Part shown: in pieces, positions 10,687 to 21,400 of the stretch
Numbering within the stretch: the stretch's first letter is position 1
Layout of the letters: each line of letters begins with the position of its first letter
From: Trichomonas vaginalis G3
Taxonomy: Eukaryota > Parabasalia > Trichomonadida > Trichomonadidae
NCBI RefSeq assembly: GCF_026262505.1
Contig: NC_067207.1
Location: 17,390,082-17,454,081, forward strand
DNA length: 64,000 nt
Direction of reading: 5' to 3'
Program-made: the position numbers and the translations under genes
The notes under the pieces: generated by a model
Told to the model about the DNA's origin: nothing
The model's input: only the letters and a program-made list of their open reading frames with translations
Database searches by the model: none

Positions 10687-11160
10687 CAAATTTATACTAA
10701 TTTACTTCAAAATACAAAAGTATTTGACAGCTAAAATTAGTTACTTTAGCAAGCCTATCAATACCCTTTTACGATTATTGCTACTTTTTCGAAATAAAAG
10801 TAAAAACAAATTTATACTAATTTACTTCAAAATACAAAAGTATTTGACAGCTAAAATTAGTTACTTTAGCAAGCCTATCAATACCCTTTTACGATTATTG
10901 TTACTTTTTCGAAATAAAAGTAAAAACAAATTTATACTAATTTACTTCAAAATACAAAAGTATTTGACAGCTAAAATTAGTTACTTTAGCAAGCCTATCA
11001 ATACCCTTTTACGATTATTGTTACTTTTTCGAAATAAAAGTAAAAACAAATTTATACTAATTTACTTCAAAATACAAAAGTATTTGACAGCTAAAATTAG
11101 TTACTTTAGCAAGCCTATCAATACCCTTTTACGATTATTGCTACTTTTTCGAAATAAAAT
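10687..11160. repeat. Tandem array, four copies of a 120-bp unit
   Basis: Units start near 10687, 10807, 10927 and 11047; the last is cut slightly short. The copies are almost identical. The clearest difference is C in copies 1 and 4 versus T in copies 2 and 3, at 10781, 10901, 11021 and 11141. Each unit contains a short hairpin (TACTTTT ... AAAAGTA). A 120-bp period preserves reading frame, so a frame stays open through the array, but it has no ATG and is A+T-driven, so I do not call it a gene. Confidence 0.9.
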
Positions 11161-11260
11161 AAATTTATTATCAAAAACCTTTTTTTTCTTAGTAAAAATA
11201 AACGAAATTTTTTACCTTATGAACTTTTGATGGAAATATGCAAATTTAAAATAATAAAGA

Positions 11261-11385
11261 AAGCCGCGAGCGAAGCGATCGGCTTAGTTCGAAGATTTTG
11301 ATTCAAATCTTTGCTGATCTGTAATTCGCGGAAGCCGCGAGCGAATCGAGCGGCTTAGGTCTAAGATTTTGATTCAAATCTTTGC
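11261..11385. repeat. Two 71-bp-spaced copies of a double-hairpin segment
   Basis: Copies start at 11261 and 11332. Each has a G+C-rich hairpin with AAGCCG ... CGGCTT arms, followed by a second hairpin AGATTT-TGATTC-AAATCT. The G+C content stands out sharply from the surrounding A+T-rich spacer. Inter-hairpin bases differ slightly between copies while the arms are kept (the second copy extends the first stem by one pair). Confidence 0.75.
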
Positions 11386-11471
11386 TTATATTCCTTAAAT
11401 TCTTTATGAAACTCGCAACAGTTCCATAAAAAATTTTAAATTCTAAACTGTCGAAATTACCGATCGGTAAT

Positions 11472-11490
11472 CACACCCTTCACGGGTGTG
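11472..11490. other. Short perfect hairpin CACACCC/GGGTGTG
   Basis: Seven-base arms at 11472-11478 and 11484-11490 with a 5-nt loop, in the spacer about 220 bp before the SAPS-like gene. Function unknown; it may belong to the same decayed element as the hairpin pair upstream. Confidence 0.5.
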
Positions 11491-11707
11491 TCACTTTTTA
11501 CATGCGTGTCGCTTTTAGCTAAAATTACCCCTACTCAAAATGACGAGACTTATCCAAATTAGAATTAAAGTTTAGGAGATCCATATTATTTAATTTCCAT
11601 GATAACTCTTTCACATGTAATATAATATCATATAACATGAAAATTTGCTCGAACGGGGCAATGCTCAAAATTTGACACATCCATTCAAAATATGATCGGT
11701 AATTTGT

Positions 11708-13996
11708 ATGATTTCAAATAATTCTTCTTTTCCTGCTCTTGATCAGCTACTAGCGCAGCCGAATATAACAATAGAGGATGTTTTAGACTGTCCTGATATG
11801 TATTCTGCCTATATGAAGAATTATAAAGACTTAATTCTGTTTTTAACAACAAAACAAAATTTTACATCGTTAATTAACTTACTACATACAACAGAAAGTC
11901 CGAAACGAACAAGAAAAATCATAGATTTATTCTCTTCTCCTAATAAAACACTGATAAGATGCCTTTCTCACGATAGAAAAACAACAGAATTACTTATCTC
12001 TGTATTCAAAAGCGATGAAGAACCTCATTTTAGTATTATTACAGCAATAATGCAGATATGCGTTTACGCTTTCAATGATAGTGAGCGAGAAATGTTTGCA
12101 ATTTTCAATTCAAGTCATTCGATTTTTCCTGACTTATTAAAACATATACAACATCTTTCAGTATTCTCATTTTTACGATCAATACTTAAATCTACAGTAC
12201 ATTCTCAGACTTTTTTATGGTATTTCTTCGTTGCTTTGATGGATGAGCATGGAGTAGGCACAGAAACACCAGAATTCATTCAAGCTGAATTTGCTATGAG
12301 AACTCCCGATATACATTTATCTCCAGATCAAAGAAAAAGCGTAATTGATTTATTAGCCTTCTATTTCCAACTTGGAGGAGCTACTGCTCATGAAGAATTT
12401 GTTGCTGCTGTTACACAAGGCTTGCCATTGATTTTGCAAGACGCTAATTCAGATCCTGAGCGCGCATCTGTATTAAAATTAGGTCTTTTCCTTCCATGCA
12501 ACCCTACAATATGTTTATCATGCGTTTCCATATTGGAATGCTTCAGATTACCATGCGAATTGCTTCAAGTAGCCATGAGATACCTTACACAAAATCAATA
12601 CAAAATTTCGCCAGATTTGGCAGAGCTTTTATTGTTCAGAATGATACGCGTTGGATCAAGCAACATATTAGTCCGCGAGTCACTACCTCTATTCCGTGAA
12701 TTTTCGCATAGCCAAGTAATGCAAAATACTCTTCTCGGAATTTTGAACTTTTCATATGATAAATCGGATTGGAAAAATAATATAGGCAGTCGTACCATTC
12801 GATGCATGCTTACACAAGCTATTTGCGGCCAAATTGTTGATCCTATGGACCAAGATTACCAAGAATCGCTAAAGAAAATAATTGATGACCCTCCTGAAGG
12901 CATCATTGACCAAAGTAGACTCAAAATGCTTCGTCTGAGAACTTCCCAGCCGATGCCAGCGAGATATAACGCTGTAATTCTCTGGGGAGACGAAGCAGCG
13001 AAGATGGCAGAGATTTATCCGAACATTAATAAGCCTAACTACCTCAGACTCCTTAATCCCCATAAGTTTGAAGAAGTTCATTTCGTATCCGAGCCAAAAC
13101 TCGAAACTCCATCGACCGAAAAGGTTTCTAAGCAAGAGAGTCCTATTAATTCTGGCCAATTCTCTTCCCTCCATGGAATTGATGAATTCGATACAGGAGA
13201 ACCCGAAGAAAATCCTTTTTTGGTTCCTCCACCGCCACAATCAATTCAAATGCTAAAGAAACCAAGTGCAATATTGAGAACAATGATGGCTCCACGTGCT
13301 ACATTAAGCTGTTCGGATTCTTTGGCCATAGAAGTCCTTGAAGTCGAAATTCATAACAGAAAGACACAAACGAAGACGAGATCTAAACAAGATGCAATGG
13401 TTTCGACAACAACAGATGAATCTTGTTTCTACCAACACGTAAAACCTCAATTTTCCACACCTCCGAAATCAGAAATTCCGAAATTTTCTCTCAAAGCAGA
13501 TGTAAATCAAATTGAAGCCCCGCCTCTTGAACTACCTGTAAATAGCTTCCAACCTGCAGGATTAATGGTTGCTCCTCAAAAAGGAAATACATCAAGAAGA
13601 ATTTCAGCTGAATTGACACAGAATGACCTCAATTCGCTTAAACAACCTATACTACATCCTTCTAATTCAGGATCAATCGTTCCTATTAAACCAGCTCCTG
13701 TAATAATTCCGAAATCATATACATTAACGCCTAATACTAGTTCCAGCCATATAATAATCCATACATCTTCATCTACAGGTAGTTCTCCTGCTACATCTCC
13801 GCTAAATTCAAACGAATTAACTGATAAATCACAGTCGAGTTCGAAACTTACACAAAATATCTCGAACCCATTAGTTGATATAGTTTTACAGATATTGAAG
13901 CAGCCACCTCCTCCAATTCCTTCATATGTATTAAATGATCTAAATCTTAACTGGATTAAGGCCGAAATAGCTGATGCTCGAGGTGGCACTGAGTAA
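11708..13996 (+). CDS. SAPS-family protein, PP6 regulatory subunit-like (762 aa)
   Basis: The N-terminus resembles the SAPS/PP6R family (Sit4-associated proteins): an ALDQLLAQPNITIEDVLDCPDM segment followed by a KDLILFL turn, as in the family's TLxELLDExD ... NxKLxxFL start. A long alpha-solenoid-like helical region runs to about residue 420. From about 430 it is disordered, rich in Pro, Ser and Thr, with PPPP tracts near 500 and 735. Family members scaffold the PP6/Sit4 phosphatase catalytic subunit. The start at 11708 is the first ATG of the frame. A generic armadillo/HEAT-type protein is the main alternative, as similarity is recognised only at the N-terminus. Confidence 0.6.
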   Translation: MISNNSSFPALDQLLAQPNITIEDVLDCPDMYSAYMKNYKDLILFLTTKQNFTSLINLLHTTESPKRTRKIIDLFSSPNKTLIRCLSHDRKTTELLISVFKSDEEPHFSIITAIMQICVYAFNDSEREMFAIFNSSHSIFPDLLKHIQHLSVFSFLRSILKSTVHSQTFLWYFFVALMDEHGVGTETPEFIQAEFAMRTPDIHLSPDQRKSVIDLLAFYFQLGGATAHEEFVAAVTQGLPLILQDANSDPERASVLKLGLFLPCNPTICLSCVSILECFRLPCELLQVAMRYLTQNQYKISPDLAELLLFRMIRVGSSNILVRESLPLFREFSHSQVMQNTLLGILNFSYDKSDWKNNIGSRTIRCMLTQAICGQIVDPMDQDYQESLKKIIDDPPEGIIDQSRLKMLRLRTSQPMPARYNAVILWGDEAAKMAEIYPNINKPNYLRLLNPHKFEEVHFVSEPKLETPSTEKVSKQESPINSGQFSSLHGIDEFDTGEPEENPFLVPPPPQSIQMLKKPSAILRTMMAPRATLSCSDSLAIEVLEVEIHNRKTQTKTRSKQDAMVSTTTDESCFYQHVKPQFSTPPKSEIPKFSLKADVNQIEAPPLELPVNSFQPAGLMVAPQKGNTSRRISAELTQNDLNSLKQPILHPSNSGSIVPIKPAPVIIPKSYTLTPNTSSSHIIIHTSSSTGSSPATSPLNSNELTDKSQSSSKLTQNISNPLVDIVLQILKQPPPPIPSYVLNDLNLNWIKAEIADARGGTE

Positions 13997-14225
13997 TTTT
14001 TCAATATTACCGATTTTATATTGTTTATTTTTATATTTGTTTACGGATTTTTATTAAATTATCATTCAAGTGTTTGTTATTATTCATTGTCTCTATTTTT
14101 ATGTATTTTGTGAGTGCGGGCTTTGAGAAAAAGCTTGAAATTTACCATGCATAGACAAATATCAACTTTATTTTGGTATACAAACAAACTAAAATACAAA
14201 ATAAAGCTTCAAAAATGAACTACTA

Positions 14226-14505
14226 TTAATCATCAAAATCATAACTAAATTGGTATGGCAAGGGAGCGGATTGAATAGAAGGCGTGTAATCTAGATTTGT
14301 ATAGTTATCATCGTCTGATTCAACCTCTGTATGTTGGCAATCATCATAGTCGCTATTGATTTCAATAAGCGTATTGATATCAGAGAGCTCTGATGATAAG
14401 ATTCTCAACCCATCAGAAAATGCTTCGAGTTGGTTAAATGCATCATCCTGCGTTTTTGAAAGGAGCCTGATAGTTGGAAAGTCTAAGGGTTGATAAACAT
14501 TTTCA
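14226..14505 (-). other. Coding continuation of the ubiquitin-like gene in a shifted frame
   Basis: A minus-strand frame, open from just before the stop of the ubiquitin-like gene at 14483-14929 to a TAA at 14226. It reads as coding sequence, with a run VYQPLDFPTIRLLSK at its start and an acidic Asp/Glu/Ser-rich end. Its only ATG (14408) is internal, so it lacks its own start. The simplest reading is that one gene of roughly 225 codons has been split by a one-base shift near an AAAA run at about 14505-14512. Confidence 0.5.
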
Positions 14506-14929
14506 GTCTGTCATGAACTCTTTCAATTGTGGGCTTGATTGTTGGGTAAACCATGGATAATGCCATTATTTTTGGTGAATCAATTTCGCTTCTGATTGTT
14601 TTCATTGCTTCCCTAAATATACCATATTCCATTGTTTCTAAATTAGTTGCTAAAGTAATAATTTCCAATAAAGCACGTTTTGGAGCAAGGATTTTATTTC
14701 TGTTTATTCCAGAAACAACAAGAAACAGTATTGATCCTGATTTTGCTCCATAGTTAGAAACTAAGTCCATATTTTGCATTAATTTCCCATTATAAATTAA
14801 AATCATTTTACCTGTTTGGCATTCGAGCTGTTTGCCCATTTCGTCTTTCACATCCCATACAGTCATTGGGTTTTGATATGGAACGTAAAAATCATGAAAT
14901 GGTGCTATACGCACCACGTAATATTTCAT
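14483..14929 (-). CDS. Ubiquitin-like domain protein, probably split by a frameshift (148 aa)
   Basis: Residues 1-75 look like a ubiquitin fold: MKYYVVRIAPF opening strand, a TVWDVKDEMGKQLECQTGKMILIYNGKLM core like the ubiquitin helix and LIFAGKQL strand, then YGAKSGSILFLVV. The rest is helical. There is no C-terminal diglycine, so it is a UBL-domain protein rather than a conjugated modifier. A possible Inr TCACTAAA lies about 20 bases upstream of the ATG. Coding character continues past the stop in another frame down to 14226. The host copy may therefore be a recent pseudogene, or carry a sequencing indel. Confidence 0.6.
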   Translation of the reverse strand: MKYYVVRIAPFHDFYVPYQNPMTVWDVKDEMGKQLECQTGKMILIYNGKLMQNMDLVSNYGAKSGSILFLVVSGINRNKILAPKRALLEIITLATNLETMEYGIFREAMKTIRSEIDSPKIMALSMVYPTIKPTIERVHDRLKMFINP

Positions 14930-15032
14930 AGTAAAATAATTTAGTGAATTTTAAGTTTATTCTCAATTTTTGAATAAATTGAAAAGACACGTAATGCAAT
15001 ATATACACTATATAACAATATTCGATAAAAAT
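14930..15032. other. Upstream region of the ubiquitin-like gene
   Basis: Short A+T-rich spacer ending at the target repeat of the adjacent TIR element; nothing else is visible. Confidence 0.4.
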
Positions 15033-16085
15033 AAGGGTTTCGTTTTGCTAAAATTGTCACTTTTATAGCATATTTGTTTTTGGATGTTTTGCGAAACCAA
15101 AAAAAAAACTATGATATACAATGTGTGTGTAAAGAAAATACTTTATTTACTAGTTAAAAAATCATTTGGTATTGATCAAGTTATTTTTTCTGGATAAGAT
15201 ATTATATGGATAATTGGATAGAAAATACAATTATATAATCTTGTACCTGGTTTAATTAAGCTAATTGTCATCAGAAACTTGTAATTTTTATGAATTTCAG
15301 ATTTTCTTTTCATTACTGCTTTTCTTAATAGGTCAAGTTCTTATTTACGTTATAAAGTATGATATTTACAAATATCAAGTTATCATGTTTTTTGAGAAAT
15401 TATGAGAAACAAACAAAAATGAAAAAGATAGGAATAGCAATGAATAGTGATGTGGGTATAGAAAATGTAAGAGATATGAATGCAAAGCAATCAGTATTTA
15501 GGATATTGACCATAGATTTCGAAAAAAAAATGCTGCATATTGAGCGAAAACTATGATTATATTATAAGGCTGTCATTTAAAGCATAATGAAACTATTCCC
15601 TTTTCATTTTAATCGAATAAGATAGTAAAGATTTTTGAATTAGCTAGAAACTGATGAGATGTTTTCACAAATCAGATTTTTAATCTCTATAATGCATAAT
15701 TCACTCAATATCTCAATTTTGATATTGCGAGATATTTTTGCTATCGGTTTCGCAATTTTGACACAATAGCAAGAGGGTTCTATAAGCATTATTATCAACG
15801 TAGAATCTGAATATCATATCAGAAAATGTCGCAAATCTGACATTTACCCGACCAAATAGCAAAAATAATTGAATACTTTTCGCAAAAACTTTAAAAATCG
15901 ATAAAAATATGAAATATAGATATTAAAGAGACTTTTTATATAATATTCATAAAGATTTTCCAAAAATATGATACCGCAAAATTAAAAAAGTGACGTCTTG
16001 AGTGGAGTCAAAGGTCGAAATTGCTAGCTAAATGTTTTTTAGCGAAATTGCGTATTGTACGTTTTTTTCGCAAAACGAAACCCTT
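15033..16085. mobile_element. Non-autonomous TIR DNA transposon, MULE-like (about 1.05 kb)
   Basis: A perfect 16-bp inverted repeat, AAGGGTTTCGTTTTGC, lies at 15033-15048 and (inverted) 16070-16085. Flanking 9-bp repeats GATAAAAAT (15024-15032) and AATAAAAAT (16086-16094) differ at one base, consistent with a target duplication of a Mutator-like element. Related internal motifs such as GGTTTCGCAA near 15747 suggest subterminal repeats. The short internal frames look random. The poor sequence of the TSD makes this a little less certain than the element at 8665. Confidence 0.6.
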
Positions 16086-16867
16086 AATAAAAATTTTAGT
16101 GTCAGTACTTTTGAATAAAAATCATTTCCTTCTTTTTGTGAATGGTAATTCAAAAGTTCTTATTTCATTATTGCATGGTTATCAGATCATTGTGATGCTA
16201 TATCATTAGCTCTTTGCAAATATCATGCTTTTATATTGAATTAAGGAGATGGGTATTGAAATTTCGTAGATTATTCTTCACGTTATTTTTATGAAATCAT
16301 GATTGAAAATATAAACTACAAACTTTTTCTCCATTAGCATGCATTTACTTATGCGATATATAATGTGGAAATACCATTTGGCAGTGATTTCTGTTCTTTT
16401 ATCAAATTTAAATCTGATTTTACAAAAAATGAAGTCCCTGAGTTCAAGCCTCATAAGATGAATTTGCAAACATTAATTTCATTAATAAGCTCATTGCATT
16501 TTCTCATAATTTAGACATCTTTTGCCTTAGAATACGTTCGTAACCTTTATTGCATCGATTTCGATTTCATCTTCATAAATATAGTTCTACTATATGGAGC
16601 TCAATTTCGTGCAGCTGACGAATCTCTGGATCTAGTCTGTATCACATCAGCCCAGTATAAAGTCGCAAAAAATAAGAGTCAGGAGCTTCGTAATATGAAA
16701 AACATCTAATTTATAGCAAAGCGATTCATACCATTTATTGAGAAAAAGAAGGATTTTAAAAAAATTGAATAAATAATTCAGAAAAAATCAGTAACGTATG
16801 ATGGTTAGATTATGTAGTAAAAAAGATAGTTAGATATTTTGTAAATTGGCAGAAATTAATTTAAGAT
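16086..16867. other. Intergenic, no feature recognised
   Basis: A+T-rich sequence between the TIR element and the 3' end of the eL8 gene. No gene, RNA or repeat could be supported. Confidence 0.5.
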
Positions 16868-17602
16868 TTACTCTTTGTACTTGCCCTGGGCTTTGAGCTT
16901 CTCGATTGTCTTCTCAGAGAGCTCACCACCACCCCACTGGTGCATTTCTTCCTTGTAGTGAGCAAGGAAGCCAGAGTTGACGGAGTCAACAATCTTTGTG
17001 AAGGCAGCGCGGTCTTCTGGCTTGACTTCAGCGAGAGCGACGCAGGAGCATGTCTTCATGCCGACGATTTGGCCAAGGCGGGACTTGCTCTTGACAATGC
17101 AGTATGGGATTTCGAGGTTGCGGCAGAGAGCTGGCATCCAGATGACGAGTTCGATTGGGTCGACATCGTGAGCGATGATGACGAGCTGGGCCTTCTTGGA
17201 CTCGATGGCGGCTGTAACATTCTTGACACCCTGGACGAGAGCCTTCTTGTTGCCAGAGCCGGCGACCTTGAGGTCCTTCTTAGCCTTCTCAGCATCATCT
17301 TTGTTGCGCTGCTTCTTCTCAGCCTTTGTTTCTGGGCGGTACTTCTCGAGGAACTTGAAGAGGGCGACAGCGGCGTCCTTGCCAAGTGTGTGGTTGAAGT
17401 GGTTGACTGGTGGTGGGACCTTCAGGCGCTTCATGAGGATTCTCTTTTGGCGCTGAAGCTGGACATACTTTGGAAAGCGTGTCTGGGCTGTCTTGTCAGC
17501 AACCTTCTCGGCTGTCTCTTCAGCGAAGAGGTGTTCCTGGCGGATTATGTCCTTGTCTTCGATGACTTTCTCTGGGGCTGAGCGTGTAGCCTTTGGAGCC
17601 AT
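16868..17602 (-). CDS. RPL7A: Large-subunit ribosomal protein eL8 (L7a), 244 aa
   Basis: Clear eL8/L7a of the 60S subunit. It has FPKYVQLQRQKRILMKRLKVPP, the RPETKAEKKQR segment, a KKAQLVIIAHDVDPIELVIWMPALCR core (L7Ae fold that binds rRNA kink-turns), and a C-terminal HWGG-like HQWGGG. The length is slightly below the 266 aa of the human protein because the basic N-terminus is shorter. The gene is strikingly more G+C-rich than its neighbours and avoids A/T third positions, the codon bias expected of very highly expressed genes; that bias creates a long open frame on the opposite strand. The first ATG of the frame is used. A closer upstream out-of-frame ATG reads into a short frame ending just before the start. 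A TCATTTTG Inr-like motif sits about 60 bases upstream. Confidence 0.95.
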   Translation of the reverse strand: MAPKATRSAPEKVIEDKDIIRQEHLFAEETAEKVADKTAQTRFPKYVQLQRQKRILMKRLKVPPPVNHFNHTLGKDAAVALFKFLEKYRPETKAEKKQRNKDDAEKAKKDLKVAGSGNKKALVQGVKNVTAAIESKKAQLVIIAHDVDPIELVIWMPALCRNLEIPYCIVKSKSRLGQIVGMKTCSCVALAEVKPEDRAAFTKIVDSVNSGFLAHYKEEMHQWGGGELSEKTIEKLKAQGKYKE

Positions 17603-18428
17603 AGTTCAAAAAGGAGGACCAACAACCGCCGAACGATAGAAGTTGACCATAATGATTTGGCAAAATGAGAAAGATTAAATATAACATATTCAGGAATATT
17701 TTTCTTGTGATGATGATTTGAAAAGAAGGACATTTTTGAAATCGAATTTTTTGATCAGGCCTTAATGTTAGCTCACAGTATGTCATTTGCGTTGCCATTG
17801 TGTGTTCATTACAGTTCTTAATGAATTATTGATAAAATAATGATATTAATTTTGGTCAAATCAAAATTAAGAATATAAGCTATATTTTGAGTGAGCATGC
17901 TTTCATATACAGTTTGCTCTATCATTGCTTTCACACCATATACCTAAATACTCTTCTAAAAGGAAATTATTTTTAAATCAATATTTCTTTACAATAAATT
18001 CATGCAAAAGAATGCTCCACATGTTTCTCTAACGATAGTGTGATGAATATTGGTTTGATTCGATTTGAGTCAACTTTAAAAATTTCAAGTTGATATTTTA
18101 TGCATAAGATTGCATTCTAGCTGCAAGAAGTCTGGTACTCAGAATTTAAAGCTATAATGCATGATTCATACATAGTAATGCTCTATAATGTCTTTTTGAA
18201 CAAATGATATTTTTTGAAAATCTGATTAAATCGATAAAATTATGAGAAATTTCTAATATATACCTTGTGATGGAATTATTCGTCATCTTTTCTATTTTTC
18301 TGAAATTATGACTATTTTTTTATGAAATTTTTTTATAATGAAATATGAAATATAATCGAAATATATGATTTTTTATGGAATCGGAGATTTCATAATCTGG
18401 CACTTTTTAAATTTTTTTCTTTGAAAAA
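17603..18428. other. Divergent intergenic region (eL8 / USP promoters)
   Basis: Holds the upstream regions of two divergent genes. An Inr-like TCATTTTG (minus strand) lies near 17660. The 150 bases before the deubiquitinase start are mostly A/T with T runs. No RNA gene or repeat is seen. Confidence 0.5.
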
Positions 18429-21400
18429 ATGATTACTCCAGAAGAGGATTTCGAAACTTGGTGTATGGTTATTACATCCACAATAGATACTGTTTCAAGT
18501 TTTGAGCCTTTTGTTCCCCAAATACAAGATCTTATGAATCAACTTATTGAAAATCGAGAATTCAAAGATCCTATTAAGGGAAAAGAGTCTGCATTCATCA
18601 AAGAGCTCTATTGGAAGATCATCCCCAAACTGAAAAAACTTGGATCGCTTCCAGAAAATGAAATTTTAATAATTGTAAATTGTCTTAAAGCAATTCTTAA
18701 TTTCACCATCCAAGCTCTAGAAAAAGAAATTCCTGATTACTTCTGTCTAATACATCAATTAATTCCTGACGAAACGTGGTCTTTGATTTCAAAAAATACA
18801 AATTCAAATATTGATAAAGAACTAATCGAGTTTATCAAAGAAGAGAATCTTGTTGACAAAATAATGAAATTCCTTGACAAAGAAACAGATTCTTATCCTT
18901 TAATCATTCATTCTACACAAGCTTTGATTCTTTTACAGAAACATATCTCAGAAATCGATCTCAATGATGTATCAAAGAAATTTACAAAGCATGCATGCGA
19001 AATTGCTAAAGAAAGAATCAGACAAATTGTTCCAAATGATATATACCAAATTCTCGACAAAATTACAAAGATTCTTGTAGAGGATGAATCAGTGTTTGGA
19101 TGGCTGAATCTATTTGAGATTTTCACCAAATGTGAAATTTTTAATATTCAACTCTTCGGATATCAGGCTTTTAAGTACATGCTTGATCAGAAAGACATAC
19201 AAGCAATTGTTCTCAAGTGGTTTTTGGACAAAGAACACCTTTCATTACTGAAAAAGAACGCAATGCATCCGGAGATCATGCAATACATCGCATCCATCAT
19301 TGCATCACTTGTTAAAGAGAACCTCATCTCATTTGATATCATACAAGACCTCTGGAACCAAAATTCTCAAATTCATCCGACAGATTTAGACAAATTCTAC
19401 CAAATGTTCATTCTCATATCTAAGTACATACCCGTAGAATACTTGTTTGACTTCTGTACGATGTGTATCCATCCAAATGAGAAAAATCAGATTTGGTTCC
19501 AGTTTTTACTGTATTTAGCACATACAATCAGCAGTAGGAATGATGCTTTGCAGCAATACGAAGTCATTAGAAACGAATTCTGGAATTTATCATTCGACGA
19601 AAACGATTTACAAGAACAGGCCAGAATGGCATTAAAAACGACGATAGGATATCACTTAACTCCCACTCACTTGAAGGAAATTTCCTCTCAAATTCTTGAC
19701 ACTTTTCCAACTTTTGAGGCCTATGATATTTTAGGGACAGCTGTCAATGCATTGTCATTGCCGGGCACGGATTCAGCTGTAGAATTCCTTAAGAGAGCGA
19801 TTGACACCTTACAAGATTCAGAAGAAGAAACAAAACTTCCGATATTTAATTTTATTAACAATTTATGCGTAGGAAACTCAGTATTAATCGACGAAGAAGA
19901 CTGCACTAAGATATTTGCACTCTCCCACGACAAAGATTTATACAATTTCCTACAAGAAGCCGTAGAAAATGATATTATTTCTCTGGATGAGATCAGGAAG
20001 TTCCTAAACAGCATCGAATTCTCCGAAATAGACCAAAGCTTCATCGATTTAGTCAAAATCGTCATGCAAAAGAGCACTCCTGAGACAGGAATCACATCTA
20101 TCCCATTTGATGGCGATGAAATCCTCTGGAAGCTCTCTGTTGCTGACCATCCTCAAAGAACAGACTCAATGGACTTACTTGTACGCACATATCTCAACAA
20201 CGACCAGAAATTTTTGTCAGATTATGATATGATCGACGGATTCATCAGAAAATGGTTATCCGTGTTCAAGCAGTCCGAAAACAAGCATCTCGTACTCAAT
20301 ATTCTCAGATTTTTCATTGTCGACGCCGAATATTTAGTAGATTACGAAATTTACAGCCGAACACCACACGGATTGGAAGTTTCGCCCAAAATCAATGTCG
20401 AAATCACTGGTTCCGGTGTTATTTCCACTCAGAAGCACTCTGTCCCAGAGAATATGACAATTGCTGTCTTATCTCGCAGAGTTGCACGATACGGAAAGGT
20501 TCCTGTCGGTTCATTTACACTCAAAATCGCCGGTAAAGAGCTTACGAGTATTTCTACGATCAAAGATTACGCGCAAAGCGGAGATCTTAAGATTACAGCC
20601 TATCCAGCGACGAATCAGAAGGTTGTAGACCGAGTATTCACGGAGTTACCATCTGAGTATGTCGCTGATGGTGAAATCCCGAGTATTTTGTACGATTTGT
20701 TGAAAGATGACGTAAAAGAAGCGAAATTAGTACTTGATTGTATACCAACCATGCAATATACACTCGCCATCATAGAGTCCATCCAGTACTTGGACCATTT
20801 CAACTACAACCACTTCCTTCCCGTTGAATTTCCAATGTTATTCATGTATAACTTCGAAACGTTGATAGCCATGGTCGAGCCGGGAGTGTTGCTGAAGACA
20901 GGAGGCATCGATTACCTGATAGATTGTATGTCTAAAATACAAATGACGACGAATATCGCGGTTATCAACTTTTTTGAGACGAAATTGTCAGCTAAGGACA
21001 AGAAATATTCCGCTCAGAAGATATTCGACTCGTTGTTTGGTCGATTATATAATAATTTCGAAGATGAAAAATTATATTTCACTCTAATCGCGAATTTCCT
21101 GGTGAAAATCGAGAAATTGAAAGGTGTAGACATTGCTCTTCCATCTTATTTCCCTGATGCCGCTAAAAAGTTCTTCCTTTGCCAAAATCGAGAAATAATG
21201 AAAATTGCAGACGAATTGTTCATGGAATTGACCATCAACCAGGACATCCTCATCCCATTAGTATTCGAATGCCCGGACGAGAACAAAGGAATCATCTTGA
21301 AATCAGTGAGTTTCCACATAGATCAGTTTTCCCAAGAGTTATTTGACCTGATCATGTCATCACTCGACGACGAGAACTGCAAATACCTCAACGATGCACT

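Noticed and set aside
10724-11230. 168-codon frame across the 120-bp tandem array
   Set aside because: It begins at TTG, not ATG, and stays open only because the repeat length is a multiple of three. No domain, so treated as a repeat.
15359-15556. 65-codon frame inside the 1.05-kb TIR element
   Set aside because: Short, no similarity to a transposase; consistent with chance in A+T-rich DNA.
16940-17581. 213-codon frame opposite the eL8 gene
   Set aside because: Antisense shadow of a strongly codon-biased ribosomal protein gene; low-complexity Leu/Asp-rich translation.
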